Positions 18,203-26,140 of a stretch of DNA of 30,738 nucleotides are shown here, in pieces. The position numbers were made by a program, and so were the translations under genes. Below the pieces are notes generated by a model. The model was given only the letters and a program-made list of their open reading frames with translations. It searched no databases and was not told where the DNA came from. Position 1 is the first letter of the stretch; every line of letters begins with the position of its first letter. This DNA comes from an uncultured Collinsella sp. (lineage in GTDB: Bacteria > Actinomycetota > Coriobacteriia > Coriobacteriales > Coriobacteriaceae): the NCBI GenBank assembly GCA_900545445.1, contig UQZH01000022.1, forward strand, positions 1 to 30,738. Reading direction: 5' to 3'.

Positions 18203-18415
18203 GTGGGCATGCGGAGGGATTCGAACCCGCAAGGGTGCAGAGCTGAGGAAACGCGAAGCGTTTTCCAGCGCAGCACGCAAGGAGCGAAGCGACGCAGCGG
18301 GGCGCGGCCGCCGGCAGGCGGACGCGGAATCCCTCCGTCCCACATCGACCGAGAGCTCCTCGCGTTAAGAAAATCGAGCCAACGCCGCCAAGCGGAGGGA
18401 TTCGAACCCGCAAGG
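18203..18415. repeat. tRNA 3'-end fragments and imperfect palindromes
   Basis: GGAGGGATTCGAACCC, the reverse complement of the tRNA-Gln T arm, appears at 18213-18228 and 18394-18409, each within a 24-bp exact duplicate (18211-18234, 18392-18415). A direct fragment of the tRNA end, AATCCCTCCGTCCCA, is at 18328-18342. The 18203-18343 segment is itself an imperfect inverted repeat (GTGGGCATGCGGAGGGATTC against GAATCC at its far end). No gene is supported in 18202-18530. Such debris fits repeated recombination at a tRNA 3' end, or duplicated tRNA remnants. Confidence 0.7.
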
Positions 18416-18530
18416 AATCTACCTATATAAGACAGACGCCCCAGGCCCATAACGACCAAGAGCGCCTTGCATCTAGAATTATCAGCCCTGTTCCGAAAAG
18501 CGAGCCGCATGCAACAACCAAGTAACCACA

Positions 18531-18667
18531 GGCCCCGGGAGAGCGGGGACACCGGCTTAGGTTTATCGCGAGTTCCGCACGAACAGGAGGCCACTTAATG
18601 TGGCCTCCGTCGTGAGCAGGACTGTAGAGCAGGAAACCTAAGCCGGTGTCCACGCTCTCCCGGGGCC
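18531..18667 (+). repeat. long palindromic element, copy B
   Basis: 34-bp arms (18531-18564 and 18634-18667) with one mismatch flank a 69-base core (18565-18633). The core matches copy A except in the inner region, where GGAGGCCAC pairs with GTGGCCTCC: both sides of the stem changed together. It ends nine bases past the stop codon of the reverse-strand TOPRIM gene, in the same orientation to that gene as copies A and D to theirs. Confidence 0.9.
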
Positions 18668-18675
18668 GGCGAAAT

Positions 18676-20865
18676 TTAGTTGTTCAGCATGCGGTCGAAG
18701 CTTCCCGAATCGCCATCCCGATAGTCGGCGGTCATCAGAATCTCCTGCGGAATGCGTCCGCCCTCGCGCAGCACATTGCGGAACTGCACGCGCGTGACCA
18801 TGGGCAGGTCTTTGATCGTCGCCGCCAGGTTCTGCGGCACGCCCTGGTTGGCAGCCGCGGGCTCGCACTCGCCGCCGGCCTTCACGCGACGCTTGTGCTC
18901 GGCGAGCATGGCACGATACATACCGGCATGCAGGCGAATCTCAACCACATTGGCGTTACGGGTCTGCTCGACAATGCGCGCACCCTCTCGGTCGATGTCG
19001 CCCACGTAGTAGACATAGTTAAAGCGATAGCCGATCTCGGCCAGATAATCATCCAGTGCGTGTGAAACGCTCGCCTTGCAGCCGCCGCCAAAGATCACGC
19101 CACCCACCTTGGTGCCAAAAAGCTTGGCGTGTTTGCGGCCGCGCAGGAGCTTGACGATCTCGTCATAGGTGTCCAGGTTCTCGACCATAATGAACGGCTT
19201 GTCGGCGCCCAGCGTAAAGAAGCCCGTAAAGTGCACAGGACGGTTGGGAGCAACCTTGATTGCCTGCATGCTGATGCCCTTTTCGGTCATACGCCGAATC
19301 AGGCGCTCGCCGTGTTTGCCGTCAAAGGCCTTCTCATCGTTAAAAATCTGGTAGGCGCGCTGGCGACGCGAAGCGACCGGCGTGTCGGCGCCGCGATTCT
19401 GCTCTATCCAAGCCTGGATGATCGCAATCTCCTCGGCAATCTTGCGGTTGGACATCTCGTTGTGCTGAGTGCGCTGCGGAGCTTTTTTGTTATCCTTGCC
19501 CTCGACCTTAACGATTTGAGTCTGCTGCTCCTTAATCTTGGAGAGCGCCGTAGGCGTGGGAACGACCTTGAGCAGCTGCCTGCCCAGGACACGGGCCAGA
19601 GCAAACGCCGAAACCTCGCCATGAGCGGGCGGCTCAGGCTGCTGGGCGGCCGCATCGTTTGCAGTCGGTTTGGGCTGCGCCTGGGATTTGCGCTTGGAAT
19701 CTGCCTGAGCTTTGCGCTCTTGCTTTGGCGCGGACGAGCTCTTTTGCGAACGTTCGGACTTGTCCCCCTTCGCCGGCTGGCGCTTGGGCTGCTCCACCAG
19801 GGCCTCAGCCTTCGCATCCTTACTTTGCGTCGCTGCCTTCTCGGCCGCGGCCTCGGCATTTGAGCCACGACCGCCGCGGTGACGACGGCGGCGGGGCTTG
19901 CTTGAGGCGCTCTCCCCTGTCTGCTTATCAGCGGACTGTTGAGCTTTGACCTCGGTGTCAGTCGCAGACTGCGACTCGGAAGGTTGCTGCTCGCAAGCCA
20001 CCGGCTCAACGGTTTTCTCAGTTTGTTCGGCCTTATCGGCCTGAGCGGTCGAAGCCGGCTCGCCCTTCTCCTGACGTTTTACGGGATACGCGCGTCCCGC
20101 AAAACCGCGGCCGGGACGACACGAACCCGGAGCCCTCTTGGCAGACTCCTCAACATCGTCTGCAACCTCGGAAGGCTCTTCAGCCCCATGCGCGACATCC
20201 TGCTGCGCAGCCTTAAAGTGAGCACCGCGACGACGCTTGGGCTCTTGGGCTTCCACGGGCTTTTGCTCCTTCGCGGGCTTCTGCGACTCAGCGGCAACCT
20301 CGGTCACAACAGTCTCGGTATCGAGTTCATCCTTTTGAGCCACGGCACGACGGAAGCGCTCCTGCTGGGCACGGCGCTGAGCATCGCGCTTGCCGCCCCC
20401 ACCAAAACCGCCGCGGCCGGCCTTGGCCGTAAAGGCGCGAACGACGTTCTCATCGAGCAGCTCGTCGGTATCGACATGCTCGCGCGGGGCCGTTTCCACC
20501 GAAGCGGGCGCCTCGACAACGTCCTCGACGGCCTCTTCGACAGCCTCGGCAAGCTGCTCCTGAGCATCACTTATCTCGGCATGAATGGTATAGAACGCCG
20601 GACGTCCGTTAATGCCGCTGCCCTCGATCTTGGTAACGATCTTTGCCGCGATGAGTTCGTCGCGCATCGCCTTGGTGTCGCATTCCTTATCGACGGAGCG
20701 GAAAATCTGCGCCAGCGCGCTCGACTTGATCTTGAGTGCCTTGCGGCAGAGCAGGTCGTAGGCAACTAGCTTGGCGCGCTCGGCAGAAAGCGACGTCTGG
20801 CTGCTCAGACGCTCAGCCAGGGCATCGACATTATTTTGGTTATCGGAATATACCGTCTTGGCCAC
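18676..20865 (-). CDS. JetD-like (DUF2220) TOPRIM protein with a long disordered arm
   Basis: Read from GTG 20865 (AAGGGG four bases upstream) it has 729 residues. Residues 1-100 look folded and helical, perhaps a winged helix. About 110-460 is low-complexity, rich in Lys, Glu, Gln, Ala and Arg, with GRGGFGGGG and RRRRHRGGRG patches that suggest nucleic-acid binding. The C-terminal 260 residues resemble the JetD/DUF2220 fold: a YQIFNDEKAF segment, then TOPRIM acid Glu562 in FIMVENLDTYDEI and Asp623/Asp625 in YYVGDIDREG. JetD is the nuclease of the Wadjet anti-plasmid system, but no JetA, JetB or JetC gene is nearby, so this is an orphan homologue. The cellular role is unknown. An ATG eight codons earlier is possible but lacks a ribosome binding site. 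Confidence 0.75.
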   Translation of the reverse strand: MAKTVYSDNQNNVDALAERLSSQTSLSAERAKLVAYDLLCRKALKIKSSALAQIFRSVDKECDTKAMRDELIAAKIVTKIEGSGINGRPAFYTIHAEISDAQEQLAEAVEEAVEDVVEAPASVETAPREHVDTDELLDENVVRAFTAKAGRGGFGGGGKRDAQRRAQQERFRRAVAQKDELDTETVVTEVAAESQKPAKEQKPVEAQEPKRRRGAHFKAAQQDVAHGAEEPSEVADDVEESAKRAPGSCRPGRGFAGRAYPVKRQEKGEPASTAQADKAEQTEKTVEPVACEQQPSESQSATDTEVKAQQSADKQTGESASSKPRRRRHRGGRGSNAEAAAEKAATQSKDAKAEALVEQPKRQPAKGDKSERSQKSSSAPKQERKAQADSKRKSQAQPKPTANDAAAQQPEPPAHGEVSAFALARVLGRQLLKVVPTPTALSKIKEQQTQIVKVEGKDNKKAPQRTQHNEMSNRKIAEEIAIIQAWIEQNRGADTPVASRRQRAYQIFNDEKAFDGKHGERLIRRMTEKGISMQAIKVAPNRPVHFTGFFTLGADKPFIMVENLDTYDEIVKLLRGRKHAKLFGTKVGGVIFGGGCKASVSHALDDYLAEIGYRFNYVYYVGDIDREGARIVEQTRNANVVEIRLHAGMYRAMLAEHKRRVKAGGECEPAAANQGVPQNLAATIKDLPMVTRVQFRNVLREGGRIPQEILMTADYRDGDSGSFDRMLNN

Positions 20866-20973
20866 GGGGCCCCTTTCATATGTACACATATACGTTTACA
20901 TGGTACAACGCGCGCCCTTATCCACGCAAAACATCTGCGAGAACACTCGGGCATCGCCCGCTTTTGCATGAAA

Positions 20974-21009
20974 AAAGACCGAGCCCGCGCAGTCGCGGAC
21001 CCGGTCTTT
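20974..21009 (-). terminator. cstA terminator
   Basis: AAAGACCGAGCCCGCG and CGCGGACCCGGTCTTT form a long stem with two non-Watson-Crick positions. On the reverse strand it is followed by TTTC, making a run of six T with the stem end. It lies 39 bases past the cstA stop. Confidence 0.85.
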
Positions 21010-21048
21010 CCGAGTCATATGGATGGAACGGTTAGCTCATCAAGCTGA

Positions 21049-22938
21049 CTAGGCCTTGGCAGCCTCGGCGTCGGCGGGAGCCTCGGCGGCAGCGGGGCGG
21101 CCATACTCGACTTTGCCCATCTCGGACCACTCGGGCTCCTCGTCGGGCATCGAACCGGCCTCCTTGCCGAAGAACTCCTTGAGGCAGTTGACGGCAACGA
21201 TGAGGCCCAGGACCATCAGCAGGACGGCGAAGACGAGCTGCAGGCCCTTGGTAGCGGCGACGGAAACGGCAGCCGTGGTGGCGGTAGCCGGGATGGTACC
21301 GAAGAAACCGTAGGCCTGGACGGCGGTCATGCAGCCCATGGCGCTCTGGACCAGCGAAGTGAAGGTGCAGCAGAGCAGGAAGGCGACGGGCACGTAGAGC
21401 ATCCAACCCTTGCGGCCGGTGCACTTGCAGAACACGGCGAGGGTGATCATGGTCATACCGCCGAGCAGCTGGTTAGAAGCACCAAAGAGCGGCCAGATGT
21501 TGGCATAGCCGCCAAAGGCGAGGGCGAGGCCAGGAAGCAGGGTAACGACCGTGGCGAACCAGGGGTTGCCGAGGACCTTCATGTAGCCGGCCTTGGACTC
21601 GATGGCCAGGGCATCGTTGGTCTGGGCAAAGAACTCGGAGAACGAGGTGCGAGCGATGCGGGCAACGGCATCGAGCGAGGTCAGGGCCAGAGCGGAAACG
21701 TTCATGGTCATGAAGACGGTTGCGAGCGTGCCGTCAACGCCGAAGGCCTGCATACCGCGGGAGATGCCAGCTGCGAAGATCTGGAACGGGGTGGAAGCGA
21801 CGCCGGCGTTAAGGGCGCCGGTACCGGCTGTGTTCATGTCGGAGAACATGATGCCGGCGACGATGATGGCAAGGATGCCGACGAAGGACTCGACGATCAT
21901 GGCGCCGTAACCGACCTTGACGGCGTCCTGCTCCTTCTCGACCTGCTTGGAGGAGGTACCAGAAGAAACGAGGCTGTGGAAACCGGAGAGAGCACCGCAG
22001 GCAACGGAGACAAACAGGACCGGGAACATCATGCCCGAGGCATTGCTAAAGCCGGTGAAGACCGGAGCGGTGATGGTAGCCTGGCCGTTAGCGCCCAGGA
22101 CGACGATACCGAGGACAGCGCAGACGATCATGACGATCATCATGATGGAAGTGAGGTAGTCGCGAGGGGTCTTGAGCATCTGGATGGGCATGGCACCGGC
22201 AAAGACCAGGTAGACCATGACGACGGCGAACCACTGGAACTTGTCCAGGTAGACCGGGAACTGCATGCCGACGGCGAACATGAGGACCATGAGTACCACG
22301 CCGGTGACGAACTCGGCAGCGCCGGTGAGGTTGAACTTCTTCTGGGCCCAACCAAAGGCCATGGCGACGAAGGTGAACAGGATGGAGATGGTGCCAGCGC
22401 AGCCAGCGGCATAGGACTTGGTGAAGTCGATGGCACCGGTAGCAGCACCAGAAGCGTCAACGGCCGGGGTGAACATGAACGTCTTGCAGACCATGTCGGT
22501 GAAGGCGGCGATGACGATGATGCAGAACAGCCAGCAGAACAGCAGGAACAGGCGACGGCCGGTCTTGCCGATGTACTTCTCGATGAGCTGAGCCAGGGAC
22601 TTGCCGTTGTTCTTCATCGAGGCGTACAGGGCGCCAAAGTCGTGGACGGCGCCAAAGAAGATGCCACCGACGAGGACCCAGAGCACGACGGGCAACCAGC
22701 CAAAGGCCATGGCGACGATCGTACCCGTAACAGGGCCAGCACCGCAGATCGAGCTGAACTGGTGCGAGAATGCGGTGAAGGCGGAGACGGGCGAGAAGCT
22801 GTTGCCGTCTTTCATGCGCTTGGCCGGCGTGAGGACCTCTTTGTCAACGCCCCACTTGTTGGCCAGCCATCGGCCATAGCCCAGATAGCCGCAGGCGAGC
22901 ACCGCCGCGGCCACAACCATGAGCAAAACTCCGTTCAT
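21049..22938 (-). CDS. cstA: CstA-family carbon-starvation/pyruvate or peptide transporter
   Basis: A 629-residue membrane protein with many helices (about 16), of the CstA family. Known members take up pyruvate (BtsT, CstA) or peptides during carbon limitation. The family hallmark FSPVSAFTAFSHQFSSICGAGPVTGT is present in parts near residues 48-73, as are GAVHDFGALYAS and FGASNQLLGG. The last 40 residues are a soluble Ala/Glu-rich tail. The start has GGAGG just before AATGTAATG. The gene is monocistronic: a promoter with an operator-like palindrome, a short Ile/Val leader peptide and a leader terminator precede it, so expression is probably set by attenuation. Whether the substrate is pyruvate or peptides is open. 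Confidence 0.92.
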   Translation of the reverse strand: MNGVLLMVVAAAVLACGYLGYGRWLANKWGVDKEVLTPAKRMKDGNSFSPVSAFTAFSHQFSSICGAGPVTGTIVAMAFGWLPVVLWVLVGGIFFGAVHDFGALYASMKNNGKSLAQLIEKYIGKTGRRLFLLFCWLFCIIVIAAFTDMVCKTFMFTPAVDASGAATGAIDFTKSYAAGCAGTISILFTFVAMAFGWAQKKFNLTGAAEFVTGVVLMVLMFAVGMQFPVYLDKFQWFAVVMVYLVFAGAMPIQMLKTPRDYLTSIMMIVMIVCAVLGIVVLGANGQATITAPVFTGFSNASGMMFPVLFVSVACGALSGFHSLVSSGTSSKQVEKEQDAVKVGYGAMIVESFVGILAIIVAGIMFSDMNTAGTGALNAGVASTPFQIFAAGISRGMQAFGVDGTLATVFMTMNVSALALTSLDAVARIARTSFSEFFAQTNDALAIESKAGYMKVLGNPWFATVVTLLPGLALAFGGYANIWPLFGASNQLLGGMTMITLAVFCKCTGRKGWMLYVPVAFLLCCTFTSLVQSAMGCMTAVQAYGFFGTIPATATTAAVSVAATKGLQLVFAVLLMVLGLIVAVNCLKEFFGKEAGSMPDEEPEWSEMGKVEYGRPAAAEAPADAEAAKA

Positions 22939-22973
22939 TACATTTCCTCCTCTAAAAAGAACTTCCCAGACAT

Positions 22974-23012
22974 AAAAAATGAGGGCCGTCGGTTGCGCTC
23001 GACGGCCCTCAT
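22974..23012 (-). terminator. leader terminator (attenuator) before cstA
   Basis: GACGGCCCTCAT (23001-23012) and ATGAGGGCCGTC (22979-22990) form a perfect 12-bp stem; the reverse strand then reads TTTTTT. It lies inside the cstA leader, 36 bases before the start codon, so it would stop transcripts before the gene unless prevented. Confidence 0.88.
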
Positions 23013-23015
23013 CTT

Positions 23016-23100
23016 CATCAGCCGCCCGTTATCGTACGGGCTAGCTGTATGTGCTAACCCGCATCAGATAATTACTACGCTGATAATGTTTAGCTGATGC
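23016..23100 (-). promoter_or_regulatory. alternative hairpins of the cstA attenuator
   Basis: GCATCAG (23094-23100) can pair with CTGATGC (23061-23067) around the Ile/Val codons, or with GCTGATG (23016-23022), just before the terminator. GGGTTAGC (23053-23060) pairs with GCTAGCCC (23038-23045). These mutually exclusive pairings are what leader-peptide attenuation needs. The exact antiterminator is not resolved by eye. Confidence 0.55.
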
Positions 23101-23108
23101 GTGAACAT
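23064..23108 (-). CDS. cstA leader peptide, MFTHQLNIISVVII
   Basis: A 14-residue ORF inside the cstA leader. AGAGGA lies ten bases before its ATG. Six of the last seven residues are Ile or Val (IISVVII), the pattern of leader peptides that sense charged tRNA-Ile and tRNA-Val. Its Ile/Val codons lie in the loop and 3' side of a hairpin (23061-23100), and an intrinsic terminator follows 52 bases later. In-frame ATG 23132 would give a 22-residue version but has no good ribosome binding site. Too short for family comparison; the call rests on codon content and position. Confidence 0.65.
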   Translation of the reverse strand: MFTHQLNIISVVII

Positions 23109-23179
23109 GTCTAAGAAATCCTCTTCAATCATGATGCGAACGATCCGTGCGTGTTCACATCCCCCAGTGGTTGAAAAGG

Positions 23180-23208
23180 AGTATGAAACTTTAGTTACCT
23201 AAAGTCAA
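23180..23208 (-). promoter_or_regulatory. cstA promoter with overlapping palindrome
   Basis: On the reverse strand TTGACT (-35, 23203-23208), a 17-base spacer and CATACT (-10, 23180-23185). A perfect inverted repeat, ACTTTAG-TTAC-CTAAAGT (23188-23205), fills the spacer and overlaps the -35, an operator-like position. The predicted transcript starts near 23173, giving a leader of about 235 bases. Confidence 0.7.
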
Positions 23209-23305
23209 CGCAAATATGTAATGAATTTTCCACTTTTTTGAATTTCTCGGTATAAAACGCCACTGACCTCGGACTTTACCCCACGACAGTTTTTGCATGA
23301 AAGAT

Positions 23306-23465
23306 GCTCCTCGGGGGCGGGGCGGGCGCCTGCCGCCATATATGAACTTTCCTGCTCGGACAGTCCTGCTCACGACGGAGGCCACATTAAGTGGCCTCCT
23401 GTTCGTGCGGAACTCGCGATAAAGTTCATATATGGCGGCAGGCGCCCGCCCCGCCCCCGAGGAGC
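23306..23465 (-). repeat. long palindromic element, copy C (reverse orientation)
   Basis: Perfect 45-bp arms (23306-23350 and 23421-23465), the longest of the four, flank a 70-base core. Read on the reverse strand the core matches copy B except for CCG in place of AG near its end (GACTGTCCGAGCAGG). Unlike the others, it is inverted relative to the operon transcribed towards it. It lies between the cstA promoter and copy D. Confidence 0.9.
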
Positions 23466-23477
23466 TCCCATCCCAAA

Positions 23478-23500
23478 TGTGCGGAGCAAAGCTCCGCACA
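23478..23500. other. small hairpin between palindrome copies C and D
   Basis: TGTGCGGAGC and GCTCCGCACA form a perfect 10-bp stem around AAA. No T tract follows on either strand. The rest of 23466-23608 holds no gene I can support. Confidence 0.6.
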
Positions 23501-23608
23501 CCAACTTATTCTTTCAGCCAAAGCACGCCGGAAATTCGACGCAGGCTGGCTAACCTTGCCGGACGCTGTCGACGCCGAACCAGCTCAGAAGCTATATCGA
23601 TACAGAAA

Positions 23609-23743
23609 GGTCCCCGACCGGAGGGGCCGGATATAAGGTTTATCGCGAGTTCCGCACGCAAAGAAGGCCACTTAATGTGGCCTTCGTCTTGCGCAGGACT
23701 GTAGAGCAGGAAACCTTATATCCGGCCCCTCCGGTCGGGGACC
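23609..23743 (+). repeat. long palindromic element, copy D
   Basis: Perfect 33-bp arms (23609-23641 and 23711-23743) flank a 69-base core (23642-23710) that differs from the copy A core only at the first base. The core-proximal arm (ATATAAGGTTT) resembles copy A; the outer part differs. It ends 12 bases past the stop codon of the tsaB-rimI-tsaD gene, where an operon terminator would be expected, and no other terminator is seen there. Confidence 0.92.
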
Positions 23744-23755
23744 GCACCCATACGA

Positions 23756-26140
23756 CTACAGCGTCATGTTTGGATCGGCGTCGACGTCGAACGGCGAGAT
23801 TTCACCTCGGTCGAATTTACGGCGAGCGACCTCCGCGATCATGGCAGCGTTATCGGTGCAGGCAGACAAGGGCGGCACCGTCACGCGGATTCCCTGACGC
23901 CCGAGTTTCTTGATCATCATCTCGCGCAGATGCGGGTTGGCTGAGACGCCGCCGCCGATGCAATACTCCTTGCACCCGGTAGCATGCAGGGCGTTTTTGG
24001 CCTTCTTGTACTGCACGTCAAAGACCGCCGCCTCAAACGAAGCCGCTAGGTCGGGCAGGTGAATCGTGCGCCCGGCCTTGGTCTCCTGCTCGATGTAGAG
24101 CGTCACCGCCGTCTTGAGGCCCGAAAGCGAGAAGCGGTAGTCTCCCCTGCTGTTCAGCGCGCGGGGAAAATCGATCGCCTTGGGGTTGCCCGTCTCGGCA
24201 AGCTTGGAGATGATGGGGCCGCCGGGATAGCCCAGGCCCAGCGCCTTTGCCACCTTGTCAAAGGCTTCGCCCACGGCGTCGTCCAGCGTCTCGCCAAGCA
24301 CCTCGTAGTCGCCCCATGCCTTTACGTGCACGAGCATGGTGTGCCCGCCCGAAACGAGCGTAAAGATAAACGGAGGATTAAGGTCGGGCTGCGCCAACAG
24401 GTTGGCAAACAGGTGACCCTCCAGATGATTGACGCACACGAGCGGTTTGCCAGCAGCATACGCAAAGCCCTTGGCAAAGGCAACACCCACCACCAGGGCA
24501 CCTACCAGGCCCGGACCCTGCGTCACGCCCACGGCGGCAAGCTCACTTGGCGCAATCGCCCCGCCCTCAAGGCCAAGCGACGCCGCGGCATCTTCAAGCG
24601 CCGCATCTACGACGCTCACGATGACCTCAACGTGCTTGCGCGAGGCAATCTCGGGCACCACGCCGCCAAAGCGGGCATGAAAATCAATCTGCGTCGACAC
24701 CTGGTTGGCCAGCATCTTGCCGTCCGCATCGATAATCGCCACGGCCGTCTCGTCGCAGGAGCTCTCGATGGCAAGCACCAGGCGGCGGCGCTCGATTTCG
24801 GCACGCTCCTCAGCGTTGCGTTCGGGCGCGGGCAGCGGCCATACACGCTGTTCGGCAGCCGTCGGCTCGGGCGAGGCATTGTCGAGAGGAAGCACCAGGG
24901 GCAGCGGCGCCGTCATGACGATGGCATCCTTGCCGGCACCGTAATAGCCACGGCGACGACCCGCCTCGGTAAAGCCCAGAGCGGCATAGAGCGCAATTGC
25001 GGCCTCGTTGCCGTCCTCAACCTCAAGCGAAGCCGTGGTGCAGCCGAGCATCTGCGCGTCATAGCTCACGTGCGACAGAAGCTTGCGGGCGATGCCCTCG
25101 CGGCGATGCGCCGGATCGACGGCAACGTCCATAATCTGCACGTCCCCGTCGACGACCATACCGCCGGCAAGACCCAGCAGACGGCCGTCGTCGTGCGCCA
25201 CCCACCAGCTACGCGGCGCGGCAACGTCCTCGCACAGCTCGGACAGGAACATGCCCGGCGTCCACGCCTCGTGTCCGGCGCCTTCAAAGCAGGCAGTCTC
25301 CAGTGCGCTCGCGCCCTCGGCATCCGCCGCGCCCATGGGGCGGAATTGCAGATGACGTCCGGCAAGCTCGTCGGCAACACCTGTCACCTCACTCTGCGCG
25401 CTCTCGGCAAGGCCCAGACGCTTGCGCTCGTTTTCCTCGGCGTCCGAAAGGCGCGTATAGATCGGCAAGACGCGAGCCGGATCGCCATCGCCTGCGGCGT
25501 GCGCCATCAGCAGGCCCTCGCCCGAGGGCCACCACAGGTCTCGCTCCACGCAGCGCGCCGTCTCATCCTCGCCCAGCAGTTTGCCATAACGCACGAGACC
25601 GTCACCAGTCAGCTGAACCTGACCCCAGTCCGCGGTCTGGCGCCACTCATCAAGCGCCACGGCGGCCTTGACCACGCGCTCGCGCTCAAACAGACGCTCG
25701 GGGCCCTCATCCCCCAGCACATAGAGCGCCGGGTACACCTCGCCGCGCATGGCATCGGCAAGAACACCAAGCTTGCCGCGCACGCCGGCCTTCCATGCCG
25801 TCCAGGCGCAAGCATCGAGCGTCGACACGCCCAGCAACGGCACATTGGCACCGTGCGCCAGACCCTTTGCGGTGGAGATGCCGATACGCACGCCCGTAAA
25901 CGAGCCGGGACCGCGACCGACCACATAACAGCCGACATCGCTGCGATCCAGGCCGGCCTGCTTCAGTAGGTCATCAACAGTATTCACGAGCTCCACGTTG
26001 GCATGGCGGCGACACAGATGGTCCCCACTTACCAGCTTTGCCTCGCCTGTCTGCACGTCAATCCAGCTTGCCGCGCAGGAAAGCATGTCGGTCGATGTGT
26101 CGAGCGCCACCACCAGCGCGTTGTCGTTATGCAAGCTCAT
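23756..26140 (-). CDS. tsaD: TsaB-RimI-TsaD fusion (tRNA t6A37 synthesis and ribosomal protein acetylation)
   Basis: A 794-residue three-part protein. Residues 1-245 are TsaB (VALDTSTDMLSCA; GRGPGSFTGVRIG at 75-87), the dimer partner of TsaD. Residues 265-412 are a RimI-type GNAT acetyltransferase, with acetyl-CoA loop RREGIA (346-351) and a C-terminal ALYAALGF. Residues 453-794 are TsaD, the threonylcarbamoyl transferase: LAIESSCDETAVA, metal ligands in NHLEGH, LVSGGHT, GGGVSANPHLR and CTDNAAMIAE. The complex adds threonylcarbamoyl to A37 of ANN-reading tRNAs; RimI acetylates ribosomal protein S18 in E. coli. It overlaps tsaE by 14 bases, so the t6A genes are together. A linker of about 40 residues joins RimI to TsaD. 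All motifs look intact. Confidence 0.94.
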   Translation of the reverse strand: MSLHNDNALVVALDTSTDMLSCAASWIDVQTGEAKLVSGDHLCRRHANVELVNTVDDLLKQAGLDRSDVGCYVVGRGPGSFTGVRIGISTAKGLAHGANVPLLGVSTLDACAWTAWKAGVRGKLGVLADAMRGEVYPALYVLGDEGPERLFERERVVKAAVALDEWRQTADWGQVQLTGDGLVRYGKLLGEDETARCVERDLWWPSGEGLLMAHAAGDGDPARVLPIYTRLSDAEENERKRLGLAESAQSEVTGVADELAGRHLQFRPMGAADAEGASALETACFEGAGHEAWTPGMFLSELCEDVAAPRSWWVAHDDGRLLGLAGGMVVDGDVQIMDVAVDPAHRREGIARKLLSHVSYDAQMLGCTTASLEVEDGNEAAIALYAALGFTEAGRRRGYYGAGKDAIVMTAPLPLVLPLDNASPEPTAAEQRVWPLPAPERNAEERAEIERRRLVLAIESSCDETAVAIIDADGKMLANQVSTQIDFHARFGGVVPEIASRKHVEVIVSVVDAALEDAAASLGLEGGAIAPSELAAVGVTQGPGLVGALVVGVAFAKGFAYAAGKPLVCVNHLEGHLFANLLAQPDLNPPFIFTLVSGGHTMLVHVKAWGDYEVLGETLDDAVGEAFDKVAKALGLGYPGGPIISKLAETGNPKAIDFPRALNSRGDYRFSLSGLKTAVTLYIEQETKAGRTIHLPDLAASFEAAVFDVQYKKAKNALHATGCKEYCIGGGVSANPHLREMMIKKLGRQGIRVTVPPLSACTDNAAMIAEVARRKFDRGEISPFDVDADPNMTL

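Noticed and set aside
17602..18594. A reverse reading across the PG-binding gene and tRNA-Gln
   Set aside because: It crosses a clear tRNA and its terminator, and its recognisable pieces (GGIRTPN-type) are the usual mistranslation of tRNA 3' ends.
18676..20865. A complete Wadjet defence locus
   Set aside because: Flanking genes are a tRNA region and cstA; no JetA, JetB or JetC homologue is present.
22939..23173. A known riboswitch or T-box before cstA
   Set aside because: I found no T-box antiterminator sequence or core of a riboswitch class I know; the short Ile/Val ORF explains the leader better.
23391..23704. Short ORFs containing SCGTRDK or FRTQRRPLNVA
   Set aside because: They come from the conserved core of the palindromic element and recur at each copy; no gene evidence.
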